Part shown: one piece after another, positions 1-5,584 of the stretch
Layout: the number at the start of each line of letters is the position of its first letter
Numbering within the stretch: position 1 is the stretch's first letter
From: Chloroflexota bacterium
Lineage (GTDB): Bacteria; Chloroflexota; Dehalococcoidia; Lucifugimonadales; JADFKI01
Assembly: GCA_009838595.1 (NCBI GenBank)
Contig: VXRI01000158.1
Span: 1-5,683 of the forward strand
DNA: 5,683 bases
Direction: 5' to 3'
Position numbers and translations under genes: made by a program
Notes under the pieces: generated by a model
What the model saw: only the letters and a program-made list of their open reading frames with translations
What the model was told of the DNA's origin: nothing
Databases searched by the model: none

Positions 1-40
1 ATCTGAACTTAACGATGTCGCCGGCGTCAAATTGCCTTGG
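1..40 (-). other. In-frame, protein-like continuation of the exported protein beyond its TAG stop
   Basis: Reading on in the same minus-strand frame after the TAG at 41-43 gives PRQFDAGDIVKFR up to the left edge with no further stop. F-x-x-G-x-x-(I/V) is a typical first strand of an Ig-like domain. It lines up without gaps with residues 64-71 of the upstream protein (FGRGARIR). In both copies an ISDF motif sits at the same distance before it. This suggests the coding sequence originally continued, and that the TAG is a nonsense mutation, a sequencing or assembly error, or less likely a recoded codon. Only 13 residues are visible, so this remains an inference. Confidence 0.45.
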
Positions 41-943
41 CTATCTCATACTGAAGTCGGAGATTTTGCCGTCGGGACGCCTGTCGATATTTCCGCTGAC
101 CTTGATGGTGTAATTGCCTGAGTTGGTGCTGACGACTACATCTTCGTTTTGGAAATTGCCGAAGAGCGCCGTTTCCTTGACCTCCAGCACGATTACGCTG
201 CTGTTGACGCTCTCTATGGATTTCGTAGGGTCGGTGGGATCGGGCGGAGGCTCAACGAGATTCAGCCATTCCGAGGGCCATTTGGTAACACGCCATGTCA
301 AGTCGCCTGCCTGCGGATTTACGGGAGCAATGACGATGAGGTCATTGCGCGGTGTTTCTTCGTCGTTTATGTTGCCGAAGTCGTATCTATACTCGGAGAT
401 GTGCACATAATCGGATCGTTCGCTCACGCGAAAATCGCGCTGTAGGTGGTGCTCGACGGCGTTCGGGCTGTCCGCCTTGCTGACTTCCACGCGGAAGTTG
501 TACTCGCCGCCGCCGAAGTCATAAGGCACATTCCAATAAATCTTGAAGATGCCTTCTCCGCCGGGCGTAAGCATAACTTTTGTGAGGCTTGCCGGGTCGT
601 TGCGCCCTTGATATTTCGTGCCAACCCGCAGGCTGTTCACCGAGTACGACAGGATGTATTCGGCGTGATAATCCGGCGCATCGGGCGCGATGGCGTCAGG
701 GTTGCGCAGGTCTCGCAGTTCGACTTCCGTCCTGATGCGCGCGCCGCGTCCAAATGTGGTCTTGATGTTGTCCTCGAAGTCGCTGATCATCGTGACGCGC
801 TGTATGCGAACTTCGAGCGAGTTAGACTGCGAAGGCGGCGCTGCCTGCGCTATACCCACCGTTGCCAACGCCAGTGCGCTGATGACAATTGCGCCAACGG
901 CCGGGACAAATATGTACAGCGCGCTTGTCAGAAACTTTGGCAT
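41..943 (-). CDS. Exported beta-rich protein with Ig-like/BACON-like C-terminal domain; possibly truncated by an in-frame TAG
   Basis: A 300-residue protein of unknown specific function. Residues 1-34 form a clear signal peptide: Lys3, a long hydrophobic stretch at about 9-30, and an A-Q-A cleavage site before Ala35. The product should therefore be secreted or surface-exposed. Residues about 42-173 look like a beta-sandwich domain: alternating polar/hydrophobic strands, then a GGEGIF...NVPYDFGGGEYNFRV pattern typical of Ig-like or macroglobulin-like folds. Residues about 186-285 (YDFGNI, then NPQAGDLTW, WLNL, FGNF, VVVSTNSGNYTIKVSG) match the general pattern of BACON/DUF1573-like Ig modules, often used in adhesion or substrate binding. 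The ATG at 943 is preceded by AGGA (951-954) with 7-base spacing. The frame past the TAG at 41-43 stays open to the window edge and looks like protein, so this may be the front part of a longer multidomain protein. Gene call fairly sure; domain naming is by pattern only. Confidence 0.75.
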   Translation of the reverse strand: MPKFLTSALYIFVPAVGAIVISALALATVGIAQAAPPSQSNSLEVRIQRVTMISDFEDNIKTTFGRGARIRTEVELRDLRNPDAIAPDAPDYHAEYILSYSVNSLRVGTKYQGRNDPASLTKVMLTPGGEGIFKIYWNVPYDFGGGEYNFRVEVSKADSPNAVEHHLQRDFRVSERSDYVHISEYRYDFGNINDEETPRNDLIVIAPVNPQAGDLTWRVTKWPSEWLNLVEPPPDPTDPTKSIESVNSSVIVLEVKETALFGNFQNEDVVVSTNSGNYTIKVSGNIDRRPDGKISDFSMR

Positions 944-1040
944 CGGTAATTCCTAAACTTTCATAGTGGATACAGGATGTACAGGACGAAATGATACCCG
1001 ATAGCAGTGGGGCACATGCTTAACAAATGCAATTTATACC

Positions 1041-1128
1041 TGTCATTCTGAAGCGAAGCGAGAGATATAAAGTCGGAAACAGGTTTGCCTGCGACGATTG
1101 CAGATTCCTCACTGCGTTCGGAATGACA
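1041..1128. repeat. Dispersed palindromic repeat (TGTCATTC...GAATGACA family)
   Basis: The left arm (1041-1065) and right arm (1102-1128) are imperfect inverted copies. The outermost TGTCATTC/GAATGACA match exactly, and the arms then share GAA, CG, AG and GAG blocks with scattered mismatches. They flank a spacer of about 36 bases. A single arm of the same family occurs at 3415-3441 in this window. Sequences of this type are familiar as intergenic palindromes in many environmental bacterial genomes, where chance translation yields peptides like CHSERNEES. A RNA copy could fold into a long hairpin. Whether it is mobile, structural or regulatory is unknown. Confidence 0.75.
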
Positions 1129-1174
1129 ACATTAGGGATTTGTGAAAGCGTCTCAGGACAGTATTTTAGCGCAA

Positions 1175-1180
1175 TATAAT
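1175..1180 (+). promoter_or_regulatory. Candidate -10 box for the aminotransferase gene
   Basis: A perfect TATAAT lies 126 bases upstream of the GTG start in an A/T-rich stretch. No good -35 hexamer is found 16-18 bases further upstream; the sequence there is close to CTCAGG. The call therefore rests on the -10 match and position alone, and implies a leader of about 120 bases. Confidence 0.35.
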
Positions 1181-1291
1181 GTCGATGTGTTAAAATTAGG
1201 AGTAGTGTGCATTGTACAAAGGCACGCTATGCAAGACAAATAAGCGGCAGAAACAACGATTGGCAACAACCATAGTTAGAAGCAAGAGAAC

Positions 1292-1304
1292 GGAGGACAC
1301 GGAG
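1292..1304 (+). promoter_or_regulatory. Ribosome binding site supporting the GTG start
   Basis: GGAGG at 1292-1296 ends 10 bases before the GTG. A second purine-rich GGAG at 1301-1304 is only 2 bases away, too close to be the main site. Together with the conserved TPGPIPVP motif right after the start, this fixes translation at the GTG rather than at an internal ATG. Confidence 0.65.
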
Positions 1305-1306
1305 AA

Positions 1307-2377
1307 GTGAACCTGCGAACCCCTGGTCCCATACCTGTGCCGGACGACATCCTCGAATCGATGTCTTGGCAGATGATCAATCACCGCGGCCCTGAGTACG
1401 AGGACTTGCTCTATCGCACGACTGAGGGAGTTAAGCGGGTCTTTGAGACCGAGAACGACCTGTACATAATGACCTCTTCGGGTACGGGCGCGATGGAGGC
1501 GGCGATTGTCAACACGCTGTCGCCCGGCGACAAGGTGGTCAACGTGTGCGTAGGTGTGTTCGGCGAGCGCTTCGGCGAGATAGCCGAGTTGTTCGGCGCG
1601 GAAGTCATCAGCCTCGACTTCCCATACGGCAGCGCGGCGGACCCGGACACCATCCGGCAAACGCTGAACGACAATCCTGATGTCAAAGCCGTTCTGGTTA
1701 CGCACAACGAGACTTCTACCGGCGTTACGAACGACTTGCAGGCGATAGCCTCGGTCGTGAAGGGAGAATTCGACCTGTTGCTGCTCGTGGACGGCATCAG
1801 CAGCGTCTGCTCTATTCCCATCAGCACGGACGCATGGGGATGCGATGTCGTCGCCACAGCGTCGCAGAAGGGCTGGATGTTGCCGCCCGGCCTGGCGTTC
1901 ATCAGTTTCAGCGAGCGCGCATGGGAAGCGCACGAGCAGGCGAAGATGCCGCGCTATTACTTCGATATGGCGATGTACAAGCGCTACTATAAAATCGGGC
2001 AGCCTCCGTACACGCCCGCTATATCGGTGATGTTTGGACTTGATGTCGCGCTGAAGCGCATCCTAGACGAGGGTATGGGCAGCGTGTACGAGCGCCATGC
2101 CACGATAGGCAAGCTGACCCGCGATGGCGTGAAAGACCTAGGATTGACGCTCTTCCCGGATGAAAGTGTCGCATCGGACACCGTCACGGCGGTGAATGTG
2201 CCGGATGGCGTTGACGGCGGCAAGTTCGTTGGCGCGCTACGAGACGACCACTCCGTCGTGCTAACCGGCGGGCAGGGATCGCTTGCAGGCAAGATATTCC
2301 GCATCGGCCATCTAGGCTACACCACCGAGCAAGAAATCTACGAAGTCCTATCCGCCATCAAGCAAGTGCTTGATTAA
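1307..2377 (+). CDS. PLP-dependent class V aminotransferase, alanine/serine-glyoxylate aminotransferase family
   Basis: A 356-residue cytoplasmic enzyme of fold-type I, complete for this family (usually about 350-400 residues). Such enzymes move an amino group from alanine, serine or a related amino acid to glyoxylate or pyruvate, using pyridoxal phosphate. The N-terminal LRTPGPIPVP and NHRGPEY (25-31) are family hallmarks of the active site. SSGTGAMEAA (57-66) binds the cofactor phosphate. HNETSTGV (133-140) and VDGISS (161-166) follow, with Asp162 the likely partner of the pyridine nitrogen. SQKGWMLPPGLAF carries the Schiff-base lysine Lys188. GQPPYTP (231-237) and FRIGHLG (331-337), with Arg332 as likely substrate-carboxylate ligand, complete the site. 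Translation starts at GTG after a GGAGG site. The closest functional relatives could act in serine/glycine interconversion, glyoxylate detoxification or purine catabolism (PucG-like). The neighbours do not decide between these, so the exact substrate is left open. Confidence 0.92.
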   Translation: MNLRTPGPIPVPDDILESMSWQMINHRGPEYEDLLYRTTEGVKRVFETENDLYIMTSSGTGAMEAAIVNTLSPGDKVVNVCVGVFGERFGEIAELFGAEVISLDFPYGSAADPDTIRQTLNDNPDVKAVLVTHNETSTGVTNDLQAIASVVKGEFDLLLLVDGISSVCSIPISTDAWGCDVVATASQKGWMLPPGLAFISFSERAWEAHEQAKMPRYYFDMAMYKRYYKIGQPPYTPAISVMFGLDVALKRILDEGMGSVYERHATIGKLTRDGVKDLGLTLFPDESVASDTVTAVNVPDGVDGGKFVGALRDDHSVVLTGGQGSLAGKIFRIGHLGYTTEQEIYEVLSAIKQVLD

Positions 2378-2417
2378 CACCGCTGCTTGGCAGGAAAGCG
2401 CAGAGTAGGGGGAAGAG

Positions 2418-2449
2418 GATGAAGGGCGATGACGTCCATCCCTTGCATC
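2418..2449 (+). terminator. Possible weak terminator hairpin after the aminotransferase gene
   Basis: GATGAAGGG (2418-2426) can pair with CCCTTGCATC (2440-2449), with one bulged G and a 13-base loop. A pyrimidine-rich run including TTTT follows a few bases later (from about 2456). It lies about 40 bases past the stop codon. The T-tract is short and offset from the stem, so termination is only a possibility. Confidence 0.3.
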
Positions 2450-2461
2450 AGGCACTTTTCC

Positions 2462-2490
2462 TCCTCTGTGAGAATGTTAAGATGGGGCAA
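2462..2490. repeat. Diverged copy of the GTTAGGATGGGGCAGG repeat
   Basis: The 3' part (gttaagatggggcaag) matches 14 of 16 positions of the copy near 3535-3550, and the preceding bases are also similar allowing a small gap. It sits between two genes and is likely a decayed fragment of a dispersed repeat. Confidence 0.4.
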
Positions 2491-2567
2491 GTTAGCCACT
2501 CCTCTTTCGACACCATGCACATCGATCCTGTCCACAGCATAGATCGGTCTAACAAGAGGTTCTGCCG

Positions 2568-3014
2568 ATGACGATGCCGCAGATGCAACAGGCGATTTCG
2601 ACCTTACGGCTGTTGCTGGATTCGGTGCGCGCAAAAGACGAAGAACTTGAGGCATTGGCGCGGCAGTTTCGCCGTCAGTTGGAGCGCGCGCCGCGCTACG
2701 CCATTCAAGGCGGCAACTCGCTGGAAGTTACTCTCAACCTGATGGGCGAAATCCAGGAGCGTTTGGACAATGTGGAAGCGCAGCGCAAGCACTTGGCGGC
2801 AGTGCAAAAGCAGGCAGAAGCGGAGTTGGTCGCGCTAAACATCACCGAAAAAGTCTCGCAAGCCAAAGCCGAACTATCCTGCCTTAAAGCAAGTCGAACC
2901 GCCGGCGAACCCGTCGATGAAGCCCGTATAGCCGAACTAGAGCGCTTCATATCCGAAGCCAGCCTCCGAGCCGGCGAAGCCATTACCGACAATTTCAACG
3001 CGCGACGGTTGTAG
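2568..3014 (+). CDS. Small coiled-coil protein of unknown function
   Basis: I do not recognise a family. The 148-residue product is highly charged and rich in Glu, Gln, Lys, Arg, Ala and Leu. Heptad-like spacing is visible in about residues 7-42, 58-108 and 117-136, so it is probably a mostly helical coiled coil broken by short loops (APRYAIQGGNS at 41-51 and ASRTAGEPVD at 108-117). There is one cysteine (Cys105), no signal peptide, no membrane segment and no catalytic motif, so a cytoplasmic structural or partner-binding role is likely. The ATG at 2568 follows AGAGG (2555-2559) at 8-base spacing; an ATG two codons later is an equally possible start. It lies 190 bases after the aminotransferase gene on the same strand, so co-transcription is possible but not shown. 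A repeat element begins about 40 bases after its stop. Confidence 0.7.
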   Translation: MTMPQMQQAISTLRLLLDSVRAKDEELEALARQFRRQLERAPRYAIQGGNSLEVTLNLMGEIQERLDNVEAQRKHLAAVQKQAEAELVALNITEKVSQAKAELSCLKASRTAGEPVDEARIAELERFISEASLRAGEAITDNFNARRL

Positions 3015-3052
3015 GCGCAAGGTCTGTCGGTTATAGTGCATTGCTCGCAAAT

Positions 3053-3129
3053 CGTTCGTGGTGAGCCTGTCGAACCACAAGAGCGCAAACCTGCGTACTC
3101 ACCCTTCGACCACTGCTCAGGGCGAACGG
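3053..3129. repeat. Dispersed palindromic repeat (GTTCG..TGAGC..GTCGAA family)
   Basis: The left arm at 3053-3078 (cgttcgtggtgagcctgtcg...) and the inverted right arm at 3102-3129 (cccttcgac...ctcagggcgaacgg) share the blocks CGTTCG, TGAGC and GTCGAA. The pairing is imperfect, with small gaps. The forward translation (RGEPVEP...SPFDHCSGRTES) is the familiar chance peptide of a repeat common in environmental bacterial genomes. It begins about 40 bases downstream of the coiled-coil gene and could act as a 3' hairpin for that transcript. Origin and mobility cannot be judged from one copy. Confidence 0.65.
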
Positions 3130-3281
3130 AAAGTGGGCATCATGCGAAAATCAAAAGCATCTGGGGTGTAAGGGCTGGCCTTGCCGCAACACGCTGCATG
3201 ACCTTCTTCCCACGAAACTATTGCCTCGCTCCTGTGAATCGCTACGCGGACTGCCGCAAGCATTCCTAGTACATATCAATC

Positions 3282-3309
3282 CCAGCCACAGGACGCCAGC
3301 CACAGGACG
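3282..3309. repeat. 14-bp perfect tandem duplication
   Basis: The unit ccagccacaggacg occurs twice back to back (3282-3295 and 3296-3309) with no mismatch, which suggests a recent slippage event. It lies in non-coding DNA next to a small minus-strand open frame. Confidence 0.85.
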
Positions 3310-3323
3310 ATTGAACGCCGCGT

Positions 3324-3404
3324 TCACCATTCCAGGTAATTTTGAACGCAGCGCGGCGGGGTGAAGAATCCGAAGTAGCCGTCATAATACAAGCCTGTAC
3401 GCAT
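3324..3404 (-). pseudogene. Possible small ORF or gene remnant, 26 codons
   Basis: An ATG-to-TGA frame of 26 residues, rich in aromatics (GLYYDGYFGFFTPPR...NYLEW). Its composition looks more like a real protein tail than like repeat translation. There is no well-placed ribosome binding site; an AGGA lies about 15 bases upstream, inside the neighbouring repeat arm. A stop codon lies directly before the ATG. It may be the end of a gene whose front was lost where the repeat now sits. Function cannot be assigned, and chance is a real alternative. Confidence 0.2.
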
Positions 3405-3414
3405 TTAAGGATGC

Positions 3415-3441
3415 AGGATTCCTCGTTTCGTTCGGAATGAC
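3415..3441. repeat. Solo arm of the TGTCATTC palindrome family
   Basis: aggattcctcgtttcgttcg followed by gaatgaca closely matches the right arm at 1102-1128, including GATTCCTC and GTTCGGAATGACA. No clear opposite arm follows. A poor left-arm-like stretch with insertions may exist around 3341-3370 (TTGAACGCAG...GTGAAGAATCC), which would make this a damaged full element. Confidence 0.65.
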
Positions 3442-3510
3442 AGGAGGATCGTTCGGCATCGCAGGAAAATTGCGAAAGCTCCGTCGGCAAATGTACACCC
3501 TGTCAGCCTC

Positions 3511-3552
3511 TCCTATTAGCCTCTATGAAGGAAGGTTAGGATGGGGCAGGGC
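3511..3552. repeat. Third dispersed repeat, CTCTATGAAGG...GTTAGGATGGGG type
   Basis: This resembles the widespread intergenic sequence whose chance translation reads SLYEGRLGWG. A diverged partner occurs at 2462-2490. The beginning of the element is not sharply defined, so the ends given are approximate. Confidence 0.45.
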
Positions 3553-3572
3553 AAAGGACGAGGGATATTATC

Positions 3573-3603
3573 TCGTGTCCGCAGCGCCATCCGCCGGACA
3601 CGA
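3573..3603 (-). terminator. Second of two tandem hairpins downstream of ftsH
   Basis: TCGTGTCCG (3573-3581) pairs perfectly with CGGACACGA (3595-3603), giving a 9-bp stem with a 13-base loop. In the ftsH direction it directly follows the hairpin at 3605-3634 and is followed by A/T-rich sequence (GATAATATCC) without a true T-run. It may act with the first hairpin as a terminator or transcript-end stabiliser. Confidence 0.45.
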
Positions 3604-3604
3604 A

Positions 3605-3634
3605 GAGAGCGCCTCGTATTACGAAGGCGCTCTC
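3605..3634 (-). terminator. Strong hairpin just after ftsH, likely terminator or 3'-end stabiliser
   Basis: GAGAGCGCC (3605-3613) pairs perfectly with GGCGCTCTC (3626-3634). After one bulged base at 3625 the stem continues with TCGT/ACGA and closes on a 3-base loop (3618-3620). It lies about 40 bases beyond the ftsH stop. In the ftsH direction it is followed by TTCGTGTCC, a weak T-tract, so it is a good RNA hairpin but not a textbook intrinsic terminator. Confidence 0.6.
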
Positions 3635-3672
3635 AATAGCCAGTCTCGATGTGTTGCCAGCAGAAGCCCTAC

Positions 3673-5529
3673 CTATGCCGGCGCAGCTTCCGCTACGGCG
3701 GGGGCGGTCCCGTCCGATCCGGGGTCAAGCAAGTCCCGCAGTTCGTCGCCTTCGACCGTTTCGTGGGCTAGGAGGTGGCGGGCTAACAGCGCCAGCTTGT
3801 CCCTATTGTCGGTGATGACAGTGGTCGCCTTCTGGTAGGCGTCCTCTACCAAGCCGTACACTTCTTCGTCTATGTCTTCGGCTATCTTGTCGCTGTAATC
3901 GCGCTGCTCTGATATTTCCCTGCCGAGGAACACCAGCTCCTCACGCTTGCCGAAGGTGCGCGGGCCGAGTTTGCTGCTCATGCCATAGCGCGTCACCATC
4001 GTCCGCGCGATGTTCGTCGCCTGCTCCAGGTCGTTGCTCGCGCCAGTCGTAACATCCTCAAAGATAATCTCTTCGGCTACGCGTCCGCCCATCGCGGCAG
4101 CCATCATGTCCTCGAACTGCCCCTTCGTCCACAAGTGGCGGTCTTCGTCGGGCAGATAGCGCGTGTGTCCGCCGGACATTCCGCGCGCCACGATGGTCAC
4201 CTTGTAGGGCATATCCGCCTTAGGCAGCATATAGCCTACTAGTGCGTGCCCGGCTTCGTGGTACGCCGTGATTTCCTTCTCGCGCTCGTTCACCACGCGG
4301 CTCTTGCGCGCCGGCCCGGCGATAACGCGGTCGATGGATTCTGCGAATTCGTCGTTGGTAATTGTTACCTTGCTGCGCCGCGCGGCGAGAATCGCAGACT
4401 CGTTGACGAGATTCGCGAGGTCTGCGCCGCTGAAGCCCATCGTCTGCTTGGCGATGCGTTCCATGTCAATGTCTTCCGCGAGCGGCTTGCCCTTAGAGTG
4501 TACCTTGAGTATCTGCTCGCGACCGCGCACATCGGGGTTGTCCAGCACCACGCGCCGATCGAAGCGTCCCGGACGCAGCAACGCGGGGTCAAGAATGTCC
4601 GGGCGGTTCGTCGCGGCGACGACTATGATGTTCGTATTGACATCGAAGCCGTCCATTTCGACGAGAATCTGGTTCAGTGTCTGCTCTCGTTCGTCGTGTC
4701 CGCCGCCAAGCCCGGCGCCGCGATGCCGTCCTACCGCGTCGATCTCGTCCACGAAGACGATGCACGGCGCATTACGCTTTGCCTGCTCGAAAAGGTCGCG
4801 CACGCGGCTCGCGCCCACACCCACGAACATCTCGACGAACTCTGAGCCGCTGATGGAAAGGAACGGCACGCCCGCCTCGCCCGCGACTGCGCGCGCCAGT
4901 AGAGTCTTGCCTGTGCCCGGCGGACCGATGAGTAGTACGCCCTTTGGTATTTTCGCTCCGAGACTGACGAAGCGCTCCGGCACTTTCAGAAACTCGACGA
5001 CTTCCTGCAGTTCTTCTTTTGCCTCTTCCACGCCAGCGACATCCGAGAAGCTGACGGCGGGGCTGTTGCCTACGAACATTCGCGCACGGCTCTTGCCGAA
5101 GCTGAATGTCTGGTTGCTGTTGCCCTGCGCTTGGCGCATCATAAACAGCAGTATCGCGCCGAAGAAAATCAGCGGCAGGAAGTTAACCAGAATGCCTAAT
5201 AGACTGCTCAACCCGCCTGTGCCTTTAACTTCCACCCTTACCGGAGATGTGCCGGGGCTGACACCCGCCGCCTCAAGCATGTCCACCACGCTCGCGCCTT
5301 CTTCTTTGCGAGACGAGTAACTTTCGCCGGAAGTGGAAAAGACGGCGAGCCTATCGCCGCGCACCTCGATTCGTTCGATTTCGCCGCGAACAGAGCGCGA
5401 AATAACCTCGCTGACGGGAATCTCCTGCGAGCCACCGAGCGTGTCTGAAAATAGCGTGAAGAAAATCGCGAGAACAGCCACCGTAATAAGCAGATAAATA
5501 AAGCTGTTTCGCATTAACCGGGGACTCAT
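3673..5529 (-). CDS. ftsH: ATP-dependent zinc metalloprotease FtsH
   Basis: A 618-residue membrane-bound AAA+ protease that unfolds and degrades misfolded membrane proteins and selected regulators, working as a hexamer with its catalytic parts in the cytoplasm. Membrane segments lie at about 9-27 and 109-131, with a short extracytoplasmic FtsH_ext domain between them. The AAA+ module shows Walker A GPPGTGKT (202-209), the pore motif MFVG (234-237), Walker B IVFVDEID (257-264), sensor ATN (306-308) and the second region of homology RPGRFDR (319-325) with arginine fingers Arg319 and Arg322. The M41 peptidase has HEAGH (424-428), with His424 and His428 as zinc ligands, Glu425 catalytic, and Asp500 in GASND as the likely third ligand. 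All key residues are intact and the length is normal (about 600-650). The tail (601-618) is Ala/Pro-rich and probably disordered. The start ATG follows a GGAGGAG site; Met6 is an alternative. It appears monocistronic here, with hairpins after its TAG stop. Confidence 0.97.
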   Translation of the reverse strand: MSPRLMRNSFIYLLITVAVLAIFFTLFSDTLGGSQEIPVSEVISRSVRGEIERIEVRGDRLAVFSTSGESYSSRKEEGASVVDMLEAAGVSPGTSPVRVEVKGTGGLSSLLGILVNFLPLIFFGAILLFMMRQAQGNSNQTFSFGKSRARMFVGNSPAVSFSDVAGVEEAKEELQEVVEFLKVPERFVSLGAKIPKGVLLIGPPGTGKTLLARAVAGEAGVPFLSISGSEFVEMFVGVGASRVRDLFEQAKRNAPCIVFVDEIDAVGRHRGAGLGGGHDEREQTLNQILVEMDGFDVNTNIIVVAATNRPDILDPALLRPGRFDRRVVLDNPDVRGREQILKVHSKGKPLAEDIDMERIAKQTMGFSGADLANLVNESAILAARRSKVTITNDEFAESIDRVIAGPARKSRVVNEREKEITAYHEAGHALVGYMLPKADMPYKVTIVARGMSGGHTRYLPDEDRHLWTKGQFEDMMAAAMGGRVAEEIIFEDVTTGASNDLEQATNIARTMVTRYGMSSKLGPRTFGKREELVFLGREISEQRDYSDKIAEDIDEEVYGLVEDAYQKATTVITDNRDKLALLARHLLAHETVEGDELRDLLDPGSDGTAPAVAEAAPA

Positions 5530-5531
5530 CG

Positions 5532-5538
5532 CTCCTCC
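5532..5538 (-). promoter_or_regulatory. Ribosome binding site of ftsH
   Basis: On the minus strand GGAGGAG lies immediately before the ATG at 5529. The core GGAGG ends 4 bases from the start, which is slightly tight. From Met6 it would be about 19 bases away, so the first ATG is favoured. Confidence 0.7.
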
Positions 5539-5556
5539 GTAACAACGGTGCTGGCG

Positions 5557-5584
5557 TCTATGTTCGCCCGCATCTGCGTGTCAA
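5557..5584 (-). promoter_or_regulatory. Candidate promoter of ftsH
   Basis: A perfect -35 hexamer TTGACA (5579-5584, minus strand) is followed after 16 bases by CATAGA (5557-5562), a poor -10 box sharing the central ATA with the consensus. It would start a transcript roughly 20-25 bases before the ftsH start codon. No heat-shock element (CIRCE-type inverted repeat) is visible nearby. Confidence 0.45.

Larger units (their letters stand above)
944..1306. other. Divergent intergenic region
   Basis: This 363-base gap separates two divergently transcribed genes and must hold the promoters of both. It contains an imperfect 9-bp tandem repeat (tacaggatg/tacaggacg, 971-988) close to the leader of the exported-protein gene, a palindromic dispersed repeat (1041-1128), and a candidate -10 box facing the aminotransferase gene. 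No credible protein or structured RNA gene is seen; reading frames crossing it do not look like protein. Confidence 0.6.
3015..3672. other. Long repeat-rich intergenic region
   Basis: This 658-base stretch between convergent genes holds parts of three dispersed repeat families, a 14-bp tandem duplication, a short protein-like open frame on the minus strand (3324-3404) and two adjacent hairpins at the ftsH end. Open frames running across it translate into peptides typical of repeats (RGEPVEP, HSERNEES, SLYEGRLGWG) and are not convincing genes. It looks like a zone where repeats have accumulated and older sequence is decaying. Confidence 0.65.

Noticed and set aside
1..121. Plus-strand open frame at the left edge (reading SELNDVAGVKLPW...)
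   Set aside because: It overlaps the better-supported minus-strand gene and stops after about 40 codons; likely a shadow.
446..949. Plus-strand open frame (167 codons) opposite the exported-protein gene
   Set aside because: Its Arg/Val/Ala-rich composition is typical of an antisense shadow, while the minus strand has a clear signal peptide and RBS.
1196..1933. Minus-strand open frame (245 codons) over the aminotransferase start
   Set aside because: It overlaps a gene with intact PLP-enzyme motifs and has no protein-like features of its own.
2500..2567. Promoter for the coiled-coil gene
   Set aside because: A TTCGACA stretch is present, but no -10 box lies at acceptable spacing.
3118..3266. 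Minus-strand 48-codon frame starting MLAAVRVAIH
   Set aside because: It ends inside the palindromic repeat and has no RBS; part may belong to an extended repeat unit.
3036..3269. Plus-strand frame of 77 codons after the coiled-coil gene
   Set aside because: Its first part is the chance translation of a palindromic repeat (RGEPVEP...SPFD), and the rest has no protein-like pattern.
3266..3490. Minus-strand frame of 74 codons
   Set aside because: It contains HSERNEES, the chance translation of the TGTCATTC repeat, and runs through the tandem duplication.
4268..5320. Long plus-strand open frame (350 codons) opposite ftsH
   Set aside because: It lies entirely antisense to an unmistakable, full-length ftsH, is Ser/Arg/Pro-rich in the way of antisense shadows of GC-rich genes, and has no recognisable domain.
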